A DNA stretch of 64,000 nt, from the NCBI RefSeq assembly GCF_003325375.1, contig NZ_CP030862.1, positions 5,523,501-5,587,500 on the forward strand, written 5' to 3'. The position numbers and the translations under genes were made by a program. The DNA comes from Streptomyces globosus (lineage in GTDB: Bacteria > Actinomycetota > Actinomycetes > Streptomycetales > Streptomycetaceae). Within the stretch, counting starts at the first letter, position 1. Each line of letters begins with the position of its first letter. The notes beneath the pieces were generated by a model. The model was not told the origin of the DNA. It was given only the letters and a program-made list of their open reading frames with translations, and did no database searches. Of the stretch, positions 63,463 through 64,000 are shown piece after piece.

Positions 63463-64000
63463 CCTTGGTCTTGTAGCCGCGCCCCCACTGCAGGCCCCAC
63501 CCGTAGAGCCGGTCCAGTTCGGACTGGAAGCCGTACACGAACTTCACCTCCCGGCGGACGACCAGCTCGCCCTTGACGTGCTCGATCGAGACGACCGCGC
63601 AGGAGCGGGCCTCCGGCTGCCGCTCGTCCAGCGGGATCTCGATCCGCGGCCCGGTGCCCGGGTAGAGGGTGACCAGGGCGTTCGTCCGGTCGAAGGCGGG
63701 TGTCTGGTCGTAGATGTAGACGAACACGAGCAGCCGTTTGATGTCGTCGGCGTGGTCGAGGTTGACGTAGACCGTCTCCCCGGAGGGCGCCCCGAACCGG
63801 TCGTCGCCGCTGAGCTTGACGTACGGCGGGTCGTTGAGGTCGCCGAGCAGGTTGCCGAGGGGCTGGACGACGCCCCGGGTGCCGTCGGCGAGCTCGTACA
63901 GGCAGCCGATGTCGAGGTCGACGTTGACCATGCCCTGTGTGTGGGCCTGCACCATGTCCGGTTTGAACAGCTTGAACGGGTGCCTCAGGAGCCCGGCGCC
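63458..64000 (-). CDS. Tellurium-resistance protein TerA/TerD-like (partial)
   Basis: The reading frame enters from the right edge (GAGLLRHPFKLFKPDMVQAH) and ends at 63458; about 180 C-terminal residues are seen. HTQGMVNVDLDIGCLYELADGT, VVQPLGNLLGDLNDPPYVKLSGDDRFG, LLVFVYIYDQTPAFDRTNALVTLYPG and EVKFVYGFQSELDRLYGWGLQWGRGYK match the C-terminal domain of TerA-type proteins. The start is outside the window; the internal ATG at 63955 is not the start because the upstream codons are conserved. Confidence 0.82.
   Translation of the reverse strand, partial: GAGLLRHPFKLFKPDMVQAHTQGMVNVDLDIGCLYELADGTRGVVQPLGNLLGDLNDPPYVKLSGDDRFGAPSGETVYVNLDHADDIKRLLVFVYIYDQTPAFDRTNALVTLYPGTGPRIEIPLDERQPEARSCAVVSIEHVKGELVVRREVKFVYGFQSELDRLYGWGLQWGRGYKTKA

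Overview
The window is chromosomal DNA from a high-GC actinomycete, almost certainly a Streptomyces. Evidence for this is codon use with G/C in nearly every third position, many GTG starts, Streptomyces-type families (SCO2322 family, DUF4383, TerD/TerA, DUF2277), leaderless genes of the form TANNNT-N6-RTG, and a gene order that, from memory, follows S. coelicolor from about SCO2299 to SCO2370. Strain identity cannot be read from the sequence.

Layout. 1-2322 (minus): a tight operon of a Nif3-like protein, a coiled-coil/zinc-ribbon protein and an RNase H that runs off the left edge. 2521-3684: an unknown protein behind a promoter with a 14-bp palindrome. 3745-33950: a scattered but coherent sterol side-chain degradation regulon: an Hsd4A-type SDR, a zinc alcohol dehydrogenase, a MaoC hydratase, an SCP-x/Ltp-type thiolase, a double acyl-CoA dehydrogenase (FadE34 type), the repressor KstR, a 3Fe-4S ferredoxin, an aldehyde dehydrogenase, a metallo-beta-lactamase-fold protein, a steroid thiolase (FadA5) and CYP125. 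Five KstR-type boxes (TNNAACNNGTTNNA, two of them with one mismatch) lie at its promoters, and a second palindrome, CTGAC-N5-GTCAG, recurs at four places. Ring-cleavage genes and acyl-CoA ligases are not in the window. Interleaved genes include a polyprenyl synthase, a methyltransferase, a cell-wall amidase, an F420-type oxidoreductase, a lipoprotein and a GT4/methyltransferase/toroid operon.

24050-30334: a cobalamin riboswitch leads a five-gene operon of a secreted, membrane-anchored alpha/alpha-toroid protein, an SCO2322-family protein and an ECF transporter (EcfT, fused EcfA-EcfA', S component). It looks like a vitamin B12 or cobalt uptake unit. 30688-37701: a lytic transglycosylase, fadA5/cyp125, a small protein, a secreted CAP protein and a GT87-PAP2 fusion.

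37960-42137 is a decayed mobile region: a frameshifted small gene, an IS481-family element with a 6-bp target duplication, an XRE/TPR regulator and a frameshifted, truncated serine recombinase. 42188-53349 is ordinary core-like content: an ABM monooxygenase, a SnoaL-like protein, a DHA2 exporter fused to a MarR-like domain, a peptidoglycan-binding protein, a HAD phosphatase, a Mn exporter under a yybP-ykoY riboswitch, a secreted HNH nuclease, PhoD, DedA, a secreted protein and DUF2277. 53364-54396 holds a TRADD-N-associated membrane-domain protein and tRNA-Val(UAC).

54501-64000: a coiled-coil protein, a DUF4383 membrane protein and an FmdB zinc ribbon are followed by a tellurite-resistance-type (Ter) stress locus. 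Its minus-strand operon (CitE-like lyase, phosphoribosyltransferase/StiP fusion, HAD phosphatase, O-methyltransferase) matches the gene set proposed to make a nucleoside-like metabolite, and it sits beside convergent TerD and TerA genes. The TerA gene leaves the right edge.
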